Assembly: GCA_964353355.1 (NCBI GenBank) | Contig: CAYGVT010000159.1 | Coordinates: 1 to 64,000 of the forward strand | Direction of reading: 5' to 3' | DNA: 64,000 nucleotides | Source of the DNA: CAYGVT01 sp964353355 | GTDB taxonomy: Archaea > Thermoplasmatota > DTKX01 > GCA-020343715 | In this document: positions 32,708 through 40,754 of the stretch, piece after piece | How the letters are laid out: every line of letters starts with the position of its first letter | Numbering within the stretch: the first letter of the stretch is position 1 | The notes under the pieces: generated by a model | What the model was told of the DNA's origin: nothing | The model's database searches: none | What the model saw: the letters and a program-made list of their open reading frames with translations, nothing else | Translations under genes and position numbers: made by a program

Positions 32708-34390
32708 CTACGCGAGCACCTCGACCTCGACCGTGAGCGTGAAGTCGTTCCCCGTGTCCGCGCGGTCGCGCAGCCCGACCGGGCCCACGGTTGGCACCTG
32801 GTCGCCGCACGAGACCGCGGTGACCACGGCCACGACCTGTTCCATGTCCATGGGCGAGGTGGGGTGCCACGACGCCGAGACCATCCCCGTGTCGCCCTGC
32901 TCGAGTGTGAGCGAGGTGCCGTCGGGCGACAGGAGCTCGACCGAGAACGTGTCGGGGGTGTTGGTGAACCCCCGTCTCCAGGGATCCTCGTCCCTCCACA
33001 GCAGCATCGCGTTGACCGCGACCACGCTCATCGCCTCCTCGCCGCACGGGAAGTCCGTGCTCTGCCCCTCCGCGAGGTGGTCGGTGAGGTTGAACGTGAG
33101 GTGGCGCGTGAGGGCGCCGTCGCCACCGCCGCCGTCGATGGGGACGAGCGTGTAGCCCTCGGGCACGAAGCCGATGGCGCCCACGCCGCCCAGCGAGGCC
33201 AGCATGACCGCGAGCACGACCCCGAGCGCCATCGTCTGCTGACCCCCCTTGCCGCCAAGATCGACCCGCCTGGCCCACCGCGCGAGGCCCGACCGCGCGA
33301 CGGCCGCGTAGAGCCCGCGCAGGAGCCCCCCGAAGGTCGCGAGCAGCCGCTCGCCGATGCCCAGGCCGAGCGAGCCCGAGGGCCGCGAGCCCTTCCACCA
33401 CATCCTGTAGCCCATGTAGGCCAGGCCGATGATGATGAGGAGCTCCATCGCCGACCACAGGGCCATCATGACCAGCACCTGGCCGTCCGTGACCATGTTC
33501 GGGAGGGAGTAGTCCACCCAGCCCATGCTCAGGTACCAGTCGTAGAGCCCGTGGTAGACCGCCGGGCCCCAGATGTTGCGCGACCAGTGGTAGAACACGC
33601 CCATGGCGATCGCGAACGGCAGGCTCGATATCCACCGGATGGCCCAGCCGACCGCGTCGACCTGGTAGACAAGGAAGTCGATGGGGACGTGCCCGAGGAC
33701 GAAGAGCACCGAGGACAGCGCGATGCCGACGTAGGGCCGGAAGGCGCGGTTGACCTGGTCCTGGAGGAAGCCGCGGTTGAAGAGCTCCTCGACGGGCCCC
33801 ACGATTATCATGTAAAGGAAGCTCGTGTAGGCGAGCCATCCCAGGGTCTCGCCGCGCCAGTTGGCGACCACTCGCAGCTCGCCCTCGGGGTGGGCCCCGA
33901 CCAGCCACATCAGCACGGGAAGCGACGCGTTGTTCAATATCCAGAACAGCGCCGCAGCGATTGCGCCGATGAGGACGGACGTGAACAGGTTGCGGCGGGT
34001 GAGCAGGAAGGGCAGCCCCCGCTCGTGCCTCACGTACCTCCACCAGAAGTACGGCGGCAGGAGGGTGAGCGTGGGCGCGGCGATGATGGAGGCCACGGCG
34101 AAGAACTCGTCCGAGGCCGACACGAACGCGAGCGAGCCGTACCGGAAAAGCAGCCACAGCAGGAACCAGACCGCGAACACGGACACGACCGAGAGGAGGA
34201 ACTTCGTCTTGTCGCCGATGGGCTTCTCGCCGACGGGGGGCAGGCCGCCCCACGGGTCGGGCGGTGGGGGGGACGGGAGCGCCTGGACGGCGATGGGCGC
34301 CTCTGGCGGCGCCTGGGAGGGAGCCCCCGGGGAGGGAGCCCCCGGGGAGGGAGCGATGCCGGCATTCGCGGTACCCTGGTCGCCCTGCAT
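32708..34390 (-). CDS. CPBP (Rce1-type) intramembrane protease with added C-terminal domain
   Basis: This 560-residue protein has a Pro/Ala-rich cytoplasmic N terminus (about 1-58), at least eight membrane helices, and the CPBP/Abi motifs: Glu201-Glu202 with Arg206 in GPVEELFNRGF, His234 in VLGHVP and His280 in AVYHGLYD. The family includes the eukaryotic CAAX prenyl protease Rce1. After a further membrane helix (about 415-435) there is an extracytoplasmic beta-rich domain ending RADTGNDFTLTVEVEVLA, which matches the C-terminal domain of the M48 protease at 6960-9092. Its substrate is unknown. A TATA-like block at about 34432-34443 precedes the ATG. Confidence 0.87.
   Translation of the reverse strand: MQGDQGTANAGIAPSPGAPSPGAPSQAPPEAPIAVQALPSPPPPDPWGGLPPVGEKPIGDKTKFLLSVVSVFAVWFLLWLLFRYGSLAFVSASDEFFAVASIIAAPTLTLLPPYFWWRYVRHERGLPFLLTRRNLFTSVLIGAIAAALFWILNNASLPVLMWLVGAHPEGELRVVANWRGETLGWLAYTSFLYMIIVGPVEELFNRGFLQDQVNRAFRPYVGIALSSVLFVLGHVPIDFLVYQVDAVGWAIRWISSLPFAIAMGVFYHWSRNIWGPAVYHGLYDWYLSMGWVDYSLPNMVTDGQVLVMMALWSAMELLIIIGLAYMGYRMWWKGSRPSGSLGLGIGERLLATFGGLLRGLYAAVARSGLARWARRVDLGGKGGQQTMALGVVLAVMLASLGGVGAIGFVPEGYTLVPIDGGGGDGALTRHLTFNLTDHLAEGQSTDFPCGEEAMSVVAVNAMLLWRDEDPWRRGFTNTPDTFSVELLSPDGTSLTLEQGDTGMVSASWHPTSPMDMEQVVAVVTAVSCGDQVPTVGPVGLRDRADTGNDFTLTVEVEVLA
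34317..34355 (-). repeat. 15-bp in-frame repeat in the CPBP protease gene
   Basis: About 2.5 copies of GAGGGAGCCCCCGGG on the plus strand encode the repeated Ala-Pro-Ser-Pro-Gly at the protein N terminus. Confidence 0.6.
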
Positions 34391-34520
34391 CCGTGCGCGG
34401 CCTCCAGCGGGCGTGATTGGGGCAGGGGGCAGATAACCCTTTGTCCATTGTCGGGCGCGGGGGGGGGGGCGGCCGCGGCCGCCCGAATGGGTTAAGTCGC
34501 GCCCAGTGGATCAGCCGGCC

Positions 34521-34979
34521 GTGAGCGTGGGGACGCCAGCGGACGGCGGCAGGGTGGGCATCGCCAACATCGGCTACGAGGGACGGTCGATCGAGGAGCT
34601 CATCGCAATCCTCAGGGAGGACGGCGTCCGGACGGTGGTCGACGTCAGGGCGGACCCCTGGAGCCGCAGGCCCGAGCTCATCGGCGCGAGGCTCGGGAGG
34701 TCGCTCGAGGCGGCGGGCCTGGTGTACGTCCAGGCCAAGGAGCTGGGGGTGCCTTCGGAGGTCAGGAAGGGCGCCAAGGACGCCGCGGGGTTCGAGCGCC
34801 TCCTCGAGTGGTACCGTCGATACCTCGACGGGAGGCCGGAGCTGGTCGACCGGCTCGTCGGGATGGCTAGGGGGACGCGCATCGCGATGCTGTGCTACGA
34901 GCGCGAGGAGGCGCAGTGCCACAGGGGCGTGCTCTCTGACCGGTTGAGGGCGCGTGGGATGACGGTCGACGCGCTCTGA
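34521..34979 (+). CDS. DUF488 family protein
   Basis: This protein of about 152 residues belongs to DUF488, recognised by NIGYEGRSIEELI, the central VVDVRADPWSRRPE and the C-terminal LCYEREEAQCHR. The paired Cys/His in the last motif and the Arg-rich DVR loop suggest a phosphatase- or nucleotide-binding-like pocket, but the biochemical role is not established. GGGTTAAGTC at 34488-34497 predicts a leaderless start at the GTG at 34521; an in-frame GTG at 34506 is an alternative. Confidence 0.85.
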   Translation: MSVGTPADGGRVGIANIGYEGRSIEELIAILREDGVRTVVDVRADPWSRRPELIGARLGRSLEAAGLVYVQAKELGVPSEVRKGAKDAAGFERLLEWYRRYLDGRPELVDRLVGMARGTRIAMLCYEREEAQCHRGVLSDRLRARGMTVDAL

Positions 34980-35036
34980 GGTCCCGCGTCATCCCCTCCA
35001 ACAACCTTCATTATCCGCCGCCCCCATGGGCCGCCC

Positions 35037-36149
35037 GTGCGCGTCGCGATGGTGGCGAGGACCGTCCCGCCCGTCGACAGGGGCGGCATACAGACCCACG
35101 TGCTGGAGCTCGCGTCCGCGCTCTCGGCCCGGGGGGTCGAGGTCGTCGCCCACCTGTTCAAGGCCGACTACCCCAAGGACCTGCCCTTCGAGGTCGTGGG
35201 CATCCCCTACGCGTCGCTGCCGCAGCTCACGGCCGCGCAGTACCTCTCGGCCTCCCTCGCGGCGGGGCTCGTGGTCAAGCGGCGCACCTACGACGTGGTC
35301 CATGGCCATTCGATGTACGGCTGGGGCGCGGCCGTCGCGGGCGCGCGGCCGTTCGTGCTCACGTGCCACGGCACGCAGCTCAACGAGTGGCGCATGACCC
35401 GCGCCTATACCTTCGACCCCAACCACCTGGTGACCGACTTCCAGAGCTACCGCATGGAGCGGTGGGCCGCCCGCATCGCGGACCGGGTCATCGCCGTTTC
35501 CGCCGACAACGCGCGCGACGTGCGCGAGCAGTACGGCGTGGAGGGGGGCAGCATCGGGGTCGTGCCCAACGGCGTGCGGCCAGAGAGGTTCCACTCCGGC
35601 AGGCCCGATGGCCCCACCGTCCTCTTCGTCGGCCGGCTGCACCAGCGCAAGGGGCTGGAGCACCTCCTGCGGGCCATGCCCGCGGTGCTGCGCGCCGTGC
35701 CCGACGCCAGGCTCCTCGTGGCTGGCCGCGGCGAGCGCGAGGGCATGGTGAGGGCGCTCGTCCGCGAGCTCGGGCTGGAGCGGTCGGTCGAGATGCTCGG
35801 CCACGTGCCCGACGAGGCGCTGCCGGACCTGTACGCGCGCGCCAGCGTGTTCGTGATGCCCTCCGAGTACGAGGGCTTCGGAATCGTGATGCTCGAGGCC
35901 ATGGCCTCGTCCGTCCCGGTCGTGGCCTTCCGCACGGGCGCGGCCGCGGACCTGGTCCGCGACGGCGAGACCGGGTTCCTCGCCGACCCCTCGAGCCTGG
36001 GGGAGCGCATCGTGCGCGTCCTCGGGGGCGGCGCCAAGGCCGCCGCCATGGGCCATCGGGCGCGCGAGCTCGTAGAGGCCGAGTACACCTGGGCGAGGGT
36101 GGCCGAGCGCACCGTCCAGGTGTACGAGGGGGCCATCCACGGGACCTGA
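35037..36149 (+). CDS. GT4 family glycosyltransferase, first gene of a glycan operon
   Basis: This 370-residue GT-B glycosyltransferase has the N-terminal DRGGIQTHVLELA, the linker VPNGVRPERF, the donor-domain start VLFVGRLHQRKG, and the E-x7-E motif in EYEGFGIVMLEAMASS. It would add a sugar to a lipid-linked glycan at the cytosolic membrane face. CTTCATTATCC at 35006-35016 places transcription start at the GTG, giving a leaderless mRNA. A second GT4 gene and a flippase follow in the same direction. Confidence 0.88.
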   Translation: MRVAMVARTVPPVDRGGIQTHVLELASALSARGVEVVAHLFKADYPKDLPFEVVGIPYASLPQLTAAQYLSASLAAGLVVKRRTYDVVHGHSMYGWGAAVAGARPFVLTCHGTQLNEWRMTRAYTFDPNHLVTDFQSYRMERWAARIADRVIAVSADNARDVREQYGVEGGSIGVVPNGVRPERFHSGRPDGPTVLFVGRLHQRKGLEHLLRAMPAVLRAVPDARLLVAGRGEREGMVRALVRELGLERSVEMLGHVPDEALPDLYARASVFVMPSEYEGFGIVMLEAMASSVPVVAFRTGAAADLVRDGETGFLADPSSLGERIVRVLGGGAKAAAMGHRARELVEAEYTWARVAERTVQVYEGAIHGT

Positions 36150-36156
36150 TGAAGGG

Positions 36157-36163
36157 TTTATAT
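36157..36163 (+). promoter_or_regulatory. TATA box inside the glycan operon
   Basis: TTTATAT lies 36-42 nt before the TTG at 36199, in the 49-nt gap between the two glycosyltransferase genes. The second gene may therefore have its own promoter. Confidence 0.55.
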
Positions 36164-36198
36164 CCGCTCCATCCCCTCATCCGCGCGGGGCTGGCACC

Positions 36199-37341
36199 TT
36201 GCGCATCCTCTACGTGGCCACCTACATTCCCTTCCCGCGCGAGTGCGGGGGGACCATCCACGTCAGGGGCGAGATGCGCGAGCTGCGCCGCCGGGGCCAC
36301 GAGGTCGTGCTCTGCGCCAGGGCGGAGGAGGGGCTCGCAGGGGGCGAGGTGGATGGCGTGCCCGTCCACAGGTTCTCCTGGCGGTACAGGGACGTATGGG
36401 CCCTCCAGGCGGTACAGCGATGGGCGCACGGAATGCGCGTCGCGCGCATCGCGCGCGATTGCGGCGCCGACGTCATCTACGAGCGCGAGACCTCGATGGG
36501 CTCCGGTGCCATCGCCGCTTCGCTCGCACGCCTTCCGCTCGTGGTGGAGGTCAACGACACGTGGTGGCATCCGTCCTCGCTCGAGCGGGCCGCGCGCATC
36601 ATCTCCGTCACGGGCTCGGTGAGGACCGTCGTGCCCGAGCGCCACCACCACAAGACCGTGTTCATCCACAACGCCGTGGACACCTCGCACTTCGAGGGCG
36701 CGCGGCGCGCCCACCTCGAGGGCGCGGAGGGCCGGAGGCTCGTTGGGTACGTCGGCAGCCTGCTGGCGTGGCATGGGATAGACGACCTGGCCAAGGCCCT
36801 CCCGCTCGTCCTGAAGGAGGCACCGGACGCGACCCTCCTCGTGGCCGGCGAGGCCCGGACCGCCGAGGGGGCGCGCATGCTCGAGCACTTGAGGTCCGCC
36901 GCCCGCGATGCGGGCCGTCCGGAGGGATTGCTCCTCCTGGGCCGTGTGCCCTACGACCAGCTGCCAGGCGTCCTGGCCGCGTGCGAGGTGTGCGTGGCGC
37001 CCTTCAACCCCGCGACGGAGCCGCTCCTGCGCGAATATGGCTTCTTCTACACCCCCATCAAGGTCTGGGACTACATGGCAGCTGGCAGGGCCGTCGTCGC
37101 GACCGCGGTCGAGAACGTCCGCGAGATCCTGGCCGATGGGAGAGGCCTCCTCGTCCCACCCGGCGATCCCGTGGCGCTCGCGCGGGCCATCTCGGACCTC
37201 CTGGGTGACGGGGACCTGCGTGACCGGACGGGGAGGCTCGCGAGGGAGCACGCGCTCCGTCACTCGTACACGGCCATGGGGGCCGTCTACGAGGACGCCA
37301 TCCTGGCGGCCGTCCACGAGGGGGGTGGGCGCGCTGCCTGA
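36199..37341 (+). CDS. GT4-like glycosyltransferase, divergent
   Basis: This 380-residue GT-B protein starts with LRILYVATYIPFPRECGGTIHV, has the central VFIHNAVDTSHFEG and VGYVGSLLAWHGIDDL, and the donor-site AACEVCVAPFNP. The usual E-x7-E motif is modified to a YTPIKVWDYMAAG form seen in some GT4 enzymes. The start is a TTG at 36199, with no ATG or GTG nearby in frame. Its 3' end overlaps the flippase start by 17 nt. It probably extends the same lipid-linked glycan as the preceding enzyme. Confidence 0.85.
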   Translation: MRILYVATYIPFPRECGGTIHVRGEMRELRRRGHEVVLCARAEEGLAGGEVDGVPVHRFSWRYRDVWALQAVQRWAHGMRVARIARDCGADVIYERETSMGSGAIAASLARLPLVVEVNDTWWHPSSLERAARIISVTGSVRTVVPERHHHKTVFIHNAVDTSHFEGARRAHLEGAEGRRLVGYVGSLLAWHGIDDLAKALPLVLKEAPDATLLVAGEARTAEGARMLEHLRSAARDAGRPEGLLLLGRVPYDQLPGVLAACEVCVAPFNPATEPLLREYGFFYTPIKVWDYMAAGRAVVATAVENVREILADGRGLLVPPGDPVALARAISDLLGDGDLRDRTGRLAREHALRHSYTAMGAVYEDAILAAVHEGGGRAA

Positions 37342-38926
37342 CGACGGGACGCCGGTCCCCCTGTCGGACGGGGTGGAGCTCTCCGCCAAGGTCGTCCGCG
37401 GCACTGCGGTCCTGCTCGCCGCCCGCGTCGTCAACGCCGCATGCCTGTTCGCGTTCTCCATCGTCATGGCCAGGTCGCTCGGCCGGGACGAGTACGGGCT
37501 CATCGCGCTCGCGATGGGCATCGCGGGCATCCTGGAGATCGTGGGCGACATGGGCATGAACTCCGGCGCGGCCAGGTACGTGCCCTTCCACCAGGCCCGC
37601 GCCGAGTGGGACGCGGTCCGGCGCATCGTCTCCATCAACGTGGCCTCAAAGGCCGCGACGGCGGTGATGCTGGGCGCGCTCATCTATCTGCTCGCGGGCC
37701 TGCTCGGCGGTTTCTTCGGTAAGCCCATCGAGCCGCTGCTGCGCATCGCCGCGCTGGTGCTCGCCATGAACGTGCTGGGCGGGGCCGCCCAGGGCCTGCT
37801 GCGCGGGCTCCAGCGCCTGGGGGCGATGTCCGTCGCCAACACGGTGCGCGACCTGGTCTGGCTGGGCACGTCCATGGTGCTGGTGCTCGCGGGGGGGCGC
37901 GGCGTTGAGGGCGCCGTGTGGGGCTACGCCGCGGGCGCGGTCGCGTGGGCGGTCGTCAACCTCGCGGCCATGGCGCAGGGCGTGCGCGCCGACGTGCCCG
38001 AGCGCGCTGCGCTCGCCGAGCGCTACCAGGGCGCCATGGCCATGACGCTTCTCACGTTCGGCGTGCCGGTCATGCTCACGAACCTCATCATGATGGTCAT
38101 CGAGTGGACCTCGACGTTGGTCATCGGCTACCACCTCCCCGTGATGGACCTGAGCGCCTTCAACGTGGCCTACGGCATGGTGTCGATGCCGCTCGTGCTC
38201 ACGCAGGCCATCGGGTGGGCCATGATGCCCGCCATGAGCCATGCCTACGGCCAGGGAAGGGCGGACATACTCAGGGGCATCTGGCAGGGCGCGGTCAAGC
38301 TCGTGGGCATAGTGCTCTTCCCCATCGCCGCGCTGCTCATGGCGCTCTCCGTCCCGGGCGTCGACCTCCTCTACGGCACCGAGTACTCGGGCGCGGCCCT
38401 CCCGCTCGCCATCATGGCGATCATGCTCTTTCTCAAGCCGGTCGGCGTCATCTGCCTGCAGATGCTCGCCGCGATGGCGATGCAGCTTTACATCCTGAGG
38501 GCCATCGTCGTGAGCCTGGCGCTCAACGTGGCGCTCAACCTCGTGCTCGTGCCCGCGTGGGGCATCGAGGGGGCCGCCCTGTCCGCCACGGCGACGTTCG
38601 TGGTCAACTCGGCGCTGCTCTACCGCGTCGCGCGGTCGAGGGGCGGGGTGGCCTTGGACTGGCGCGGGGCCGGCCTCACGGTCATAAGCTCGCTCGCGGC
38701 GGCCGCGGCCGCCCTCGGCGTCTTCCTCGCGACGGGGGCGCTGGGCGGCGGCGAGGCCGCGCTGCTCGCACGGCTCGCGCCTGCCGGGCTGGTCGCGCTC
38801 GCCGTCTACGTGCTCCTCATCAGGGGCCTCAGGGTCGTCGGGGGGGACGAGCTCGAGCGCATGCGCGCGGTGGGCGAGAGGAGCGCGCTCGTGCGATGGG
38901 TGCTGAGGGTCGTCGCCCGCGACTGA
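37325..38926 (+). CDS. Polysaccharide/lipid-linked glycan flippase (Wzx-like, MATE/MOP superfamily)
   Basis: This 533-residue membrane protein has about 14 helices in the pattern of polysaccharide export flippases. The N-terminal signature VVRGTAVLLAARVVNAACLF, the conserved MARSLGRDEYG after helix 1 and GMNSGAARYV are typical. Such proteins move lipid-linked oligosaccharides across the membrane for S-layer protein glycosylation or polysaccharide assembly. The GTG at 37325 lies within the 3' end of the preceding GT gene, so the genes are translationally coupled. A polymerase or oligosaccharyltransferase is not seen nearby. Confidence 0.88.
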   Translation: MGALPDDGTPVPLSDGVELSAKVVRGTAVLLAARVVNAACLFAFSIVMARSLGRDEYGLIALAMGIAGILEIVGDMGMNSGAARYVPFHQARAEWDAVRRIVSINVASKAATAVMLGALIYLLAGLLGGFFGKPIEPLLRIAALVLAMNVLGGAAQGLLRGLQRLGAMSVANTVRDLVWLGTSMVLVLAGGRGVEGAVWGYAAGAVAWAVVNLAAMAQGVRADVPERAALAERYQGAMAMTLLTFGVPVMLTNLIMMVIEWTSTLVIGYHLPVMDLSAFNVAYGMVSMPLVLTQAIGWAMMPAMSHAYGQGRADILRGIWQGAVKLVGIVLFPIAALLMALSVPGVDLLYGTEYSGAALPLAIMAIMLFLKPVGVICLQMLAAMAMQLYILRAIVVSLALNVALNLVLVPAWGIEGAALSATATFVVNSALLYRVARSRGGVALDWRGAGLTVISSLAAAAAALGVFLATGALGGGEAALLARLAPAGLVALAVYVLLIRGLRVVGGDELERMRAVGERSALVRWVLRVVARD

Positions 38927-38933
38927 GCACGGG

Positions 38934-39590
38934 CTAGAGCTGTCTGCGGTCGAACACGATGACCGCGCACGCCATCAGCACCGCGGTCAGCGTCACGCCG
39001 AGCAGGGCCGTGAGCGGGTCCGACCTGAGGTACATCGCCCCCGCGACGGCGATGACGCCGCCTATCTGGTTCGCGCCGTAGATCACGAGCACGACCCCCG
39101 CGATGATGGACGGCGCGCCCACGCCGATGAGCACCCCCGCGGCCGACGTGACGGCGAGGGTCGCGAAGCACGTGACCAGGGAGGTCCGGAGCGGCCCAAC
39201 GATGTCCGAGAGGGACACGTCCGAGGTTGCGAAGTCGATCGCGAGGCCGAGGCCCAGGGCTATGGCGACCGCGATGGACACGCAGACGTAGACGGCGAGG
39301 AACTTGGCGAGCAGGATGTCGCGTCTCCGCACCGGGCGCACGAGGAACAGGTCGTAGACGCGCTTCTCGCGCTCGCTCACGATTGACGCGACCAGCATCA
39401 CGGCCGCGAGCGTGCCGCTGATGGTCGAGACCAGGAGGCCCGTGAGGACCGTGAGCGGCATCTCCCCCGTGTCCGTGTACCACAGGGACATGAGCACGGA
39501 GATGGCCGGGAGGCCCACCCACATGAAGAGCATCACCTTCGAACGGTAGAACCCCCGCAGCTCGTCGACGAAGAGGAGGCCGAGGCTCAC
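38934..39590 (-). CDS. ABC-2 type transporter permease
   Basis: This 218-residue membrane protein has six hydrophobic helices in the ABC-2 arrangement. The first follows LLFVDELRGFYRSKVML, and the cytoplasmic SEREKRVYDLFLVRPVRRRDIL loop, typical of gated ABC-2 exporters, lies before helix 3. The GTG start overlaps the ATPase stop in a GTGA, so the two subunits are made together. Substrate unknown. The gene is convergent with the flippase, ending 8 nt from its stop. Confidence 0.83.
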   Translation of the reverse strand: MSLGLLFVDELRGFYRSKVMLFMWVGLPAISVLMSLWYTDTGEMPLTVLTGLLVSTISGTLAAVMLVASIVSEREKRVYDLFLVRPVRRRDILLAKFLAVYVCVSIAVAIALGLGLAIDFATSDVSLSDIVGPLRTSLVTCFATLAVTSAAGVLIGVGAPSIIAGVVLVIYGANQIGGVIAVAGAMYLRSDPLTALLGVTLTAVLMACAVIVFDRRQL

Positions 39591-40573
39591 CGCGCACCAC
39601 CCCCCTCGGCCGGCGCCGAGACGTACCTGACGTAGAGCTCCTCGAGGTCGGGCGAGGCAGGTGTGAACGACCGCACGCGGCAGCCGCGCTCTAGCAGGCC
39701 CGTGAGGAGGGCATGGGCCACGGCGTCGGTGTCCTGAGCGGCGTCGATGTGCGCGAGCAGCCGGCCCTCGGAGACGCGCTCGATGTCCTTGACGCCGGGG
39801 AGCGACTTCAGGGCCCTCCACCCGTCGTTGTCCTTCGACAGCACGATGTCGTAGTCCGACGTCACCTTGAAGTGCGCCTTGAGGTCGTCGTAGGTGCCCG
39901 TCCACATGAGGCGCGCGCGGTTGATGATGCCGAACCGGTCGGCCACGTCCTGCACGTCGGAGAGGATGTGCGACGAGAAGAACACGGACGTGCCGGCGCG
40001 GCCCAGGTCCTTGATGATGCGCTTGAAGGCGAACCGGCTCTGGGGGTCGAGCCCCGCCATGGGCTCGTCGAGGACCACCAGCGGCGGCCGGTGCAGCAGC
40101 GCCTGCGCCATGCCGACCTTCTGCAGGGTCCCGCCCGAGAGGTCGACCGCGCGGCGGTCGCGCGTGTCCTCGATGCCGAGCAGCTTCAGCACCTCCGCAA
40201 TGCGGCCGGGGAGCTCGCCGCGGGGCAGGCCCGAGAGGCGGCCGAAGGTGGTTAGCGCGTGGTCGACGGTGCGCCACTCCTGGAAGCGGACCTGCTGGGG
40301 CAGGTAGCCGAGGTCCTGGTGGGCCTCCTCGCGCTGGGTCGCCATGTCGTGGCCGCCGACCGCCACCGTCCCGGCGTCGGGCGCGAGCAGGCCCACCATC
40401 ATCTTGATGGTGGTGCTCTTGCCCGCCCCGTTGGGGCCGATGAAGCCGAAGACCTCACCGGCGTGCATCTCGAGGGACAGGCCGTCGACCGCGACGATGG
40501 GCGGGTGGCGCTTGGTGGGACCGGGATAGCGCTTGGAGACGCCCTTGATGGACACCGCGAGGCCGGCAGTCAT
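39587..40573 (-). CDS. ABC transporter ATPase (ABC-2 exporter type)
   Basis: This 328-residue ATP-binding subunit shows Walker A GPNGAGKST, Q-loop PQQVRFQEW, a signature LSGGTLQK, Walker B LVVLDEPMAGLD and the switch His in FFSSHIL. The signature is LSGGT rather than LSGGQ, still within the family range. The extra C-terminal 100 residues are the regulatory extension common in ABC-2 exporters. GATAATAATCC at 40608-40618 serves as TATA box on this strand. It drives the permease encoded immediately downstream. Confidence 0.88.
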   Translation of the reverse strand: MTAGLAVSIKGVSKRYPGPTKRHPPIVAVDGLSLEMHAGEVFGFIGPNGAGKSTTIKMMVGLLAPDAGTVAVGGHDMATQREEAHQDLGYLPQQVRFQEWRTVDHALTTFGRLSGLPRGELPGRIAEVLKLLGIEDTRDRRAVDLSGGTLQKVGMAQALLHRPPLVVLDEPMAGLDPQSRFAFKRIIKDLGRAGTSVFFSSHILSDVQDVADRFGIINRARLMWTGTYDDLKAHFKVTSDYDIVLSKDNDGWRALKSLPGVKDIERVSEGRLLAHIDAAQDTDAVAHALLTGLLERGCRVRSFTPASPDLEELYVRYVSAPAEGGGAR

Positions 40574-40607
40574 CCCACGCCACTTGGAAACCTGGACGGC
40601 CTTGGCC

Positions 40608-40618
40608 GATAATAATCC
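40608..40618 (-). promoter_or_regulatory. TATA box of the ABC-2 operon
   Basis: GGATTATTATC on the minus strand is centred about 40 nt before the ATG at 40573. Confidence 0.5.
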
Positions 40619-40664
40619 TTCGTCGGAGATGGCAAGGCGAGGTGAGACGTGTCCATGCGCTTTA

Positions 40665-40713
40665 TTAAAGTTGATTTTAATTCTAGTATGAGTTTAATTA
40701 AAATTGATTTTAA
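40665..40713. promoter_or_regulatory. Two tandem palindromic operator-like sites
   Basis: Two 16-bp elements, TTAAAGTTGATTTTAA at 40665-40680 and TTAAAATTGATTTTAA at 40698-40713, are near-identical direct repeats. The second is a perfect inverted repeat (7-bp arms, TG centre) and the first has one mismatch. Their starts are 33 bp apart, close to three helical turns, and they lie just upstream of the ATPase gene's TATA box. This suggests cooperative binding of a dimeric regulator to one DNA face. Confidence 0.65.
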
Positions 40714-40726
40714 CCATAGCAACGTA

Positions 40727-40735
40727 TTTATATAC
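40727..40735 (+). promoter_or_regulatory. TATA box of the AAA/DUF4143 gene
   Basis: TTTATATAC is centred 24 nt before the GTG at 40755, giving a leaderless transcript. Confidence 0.7.
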
Positions 40736-40754
40736 TAAAAACCATCTCCATGCC

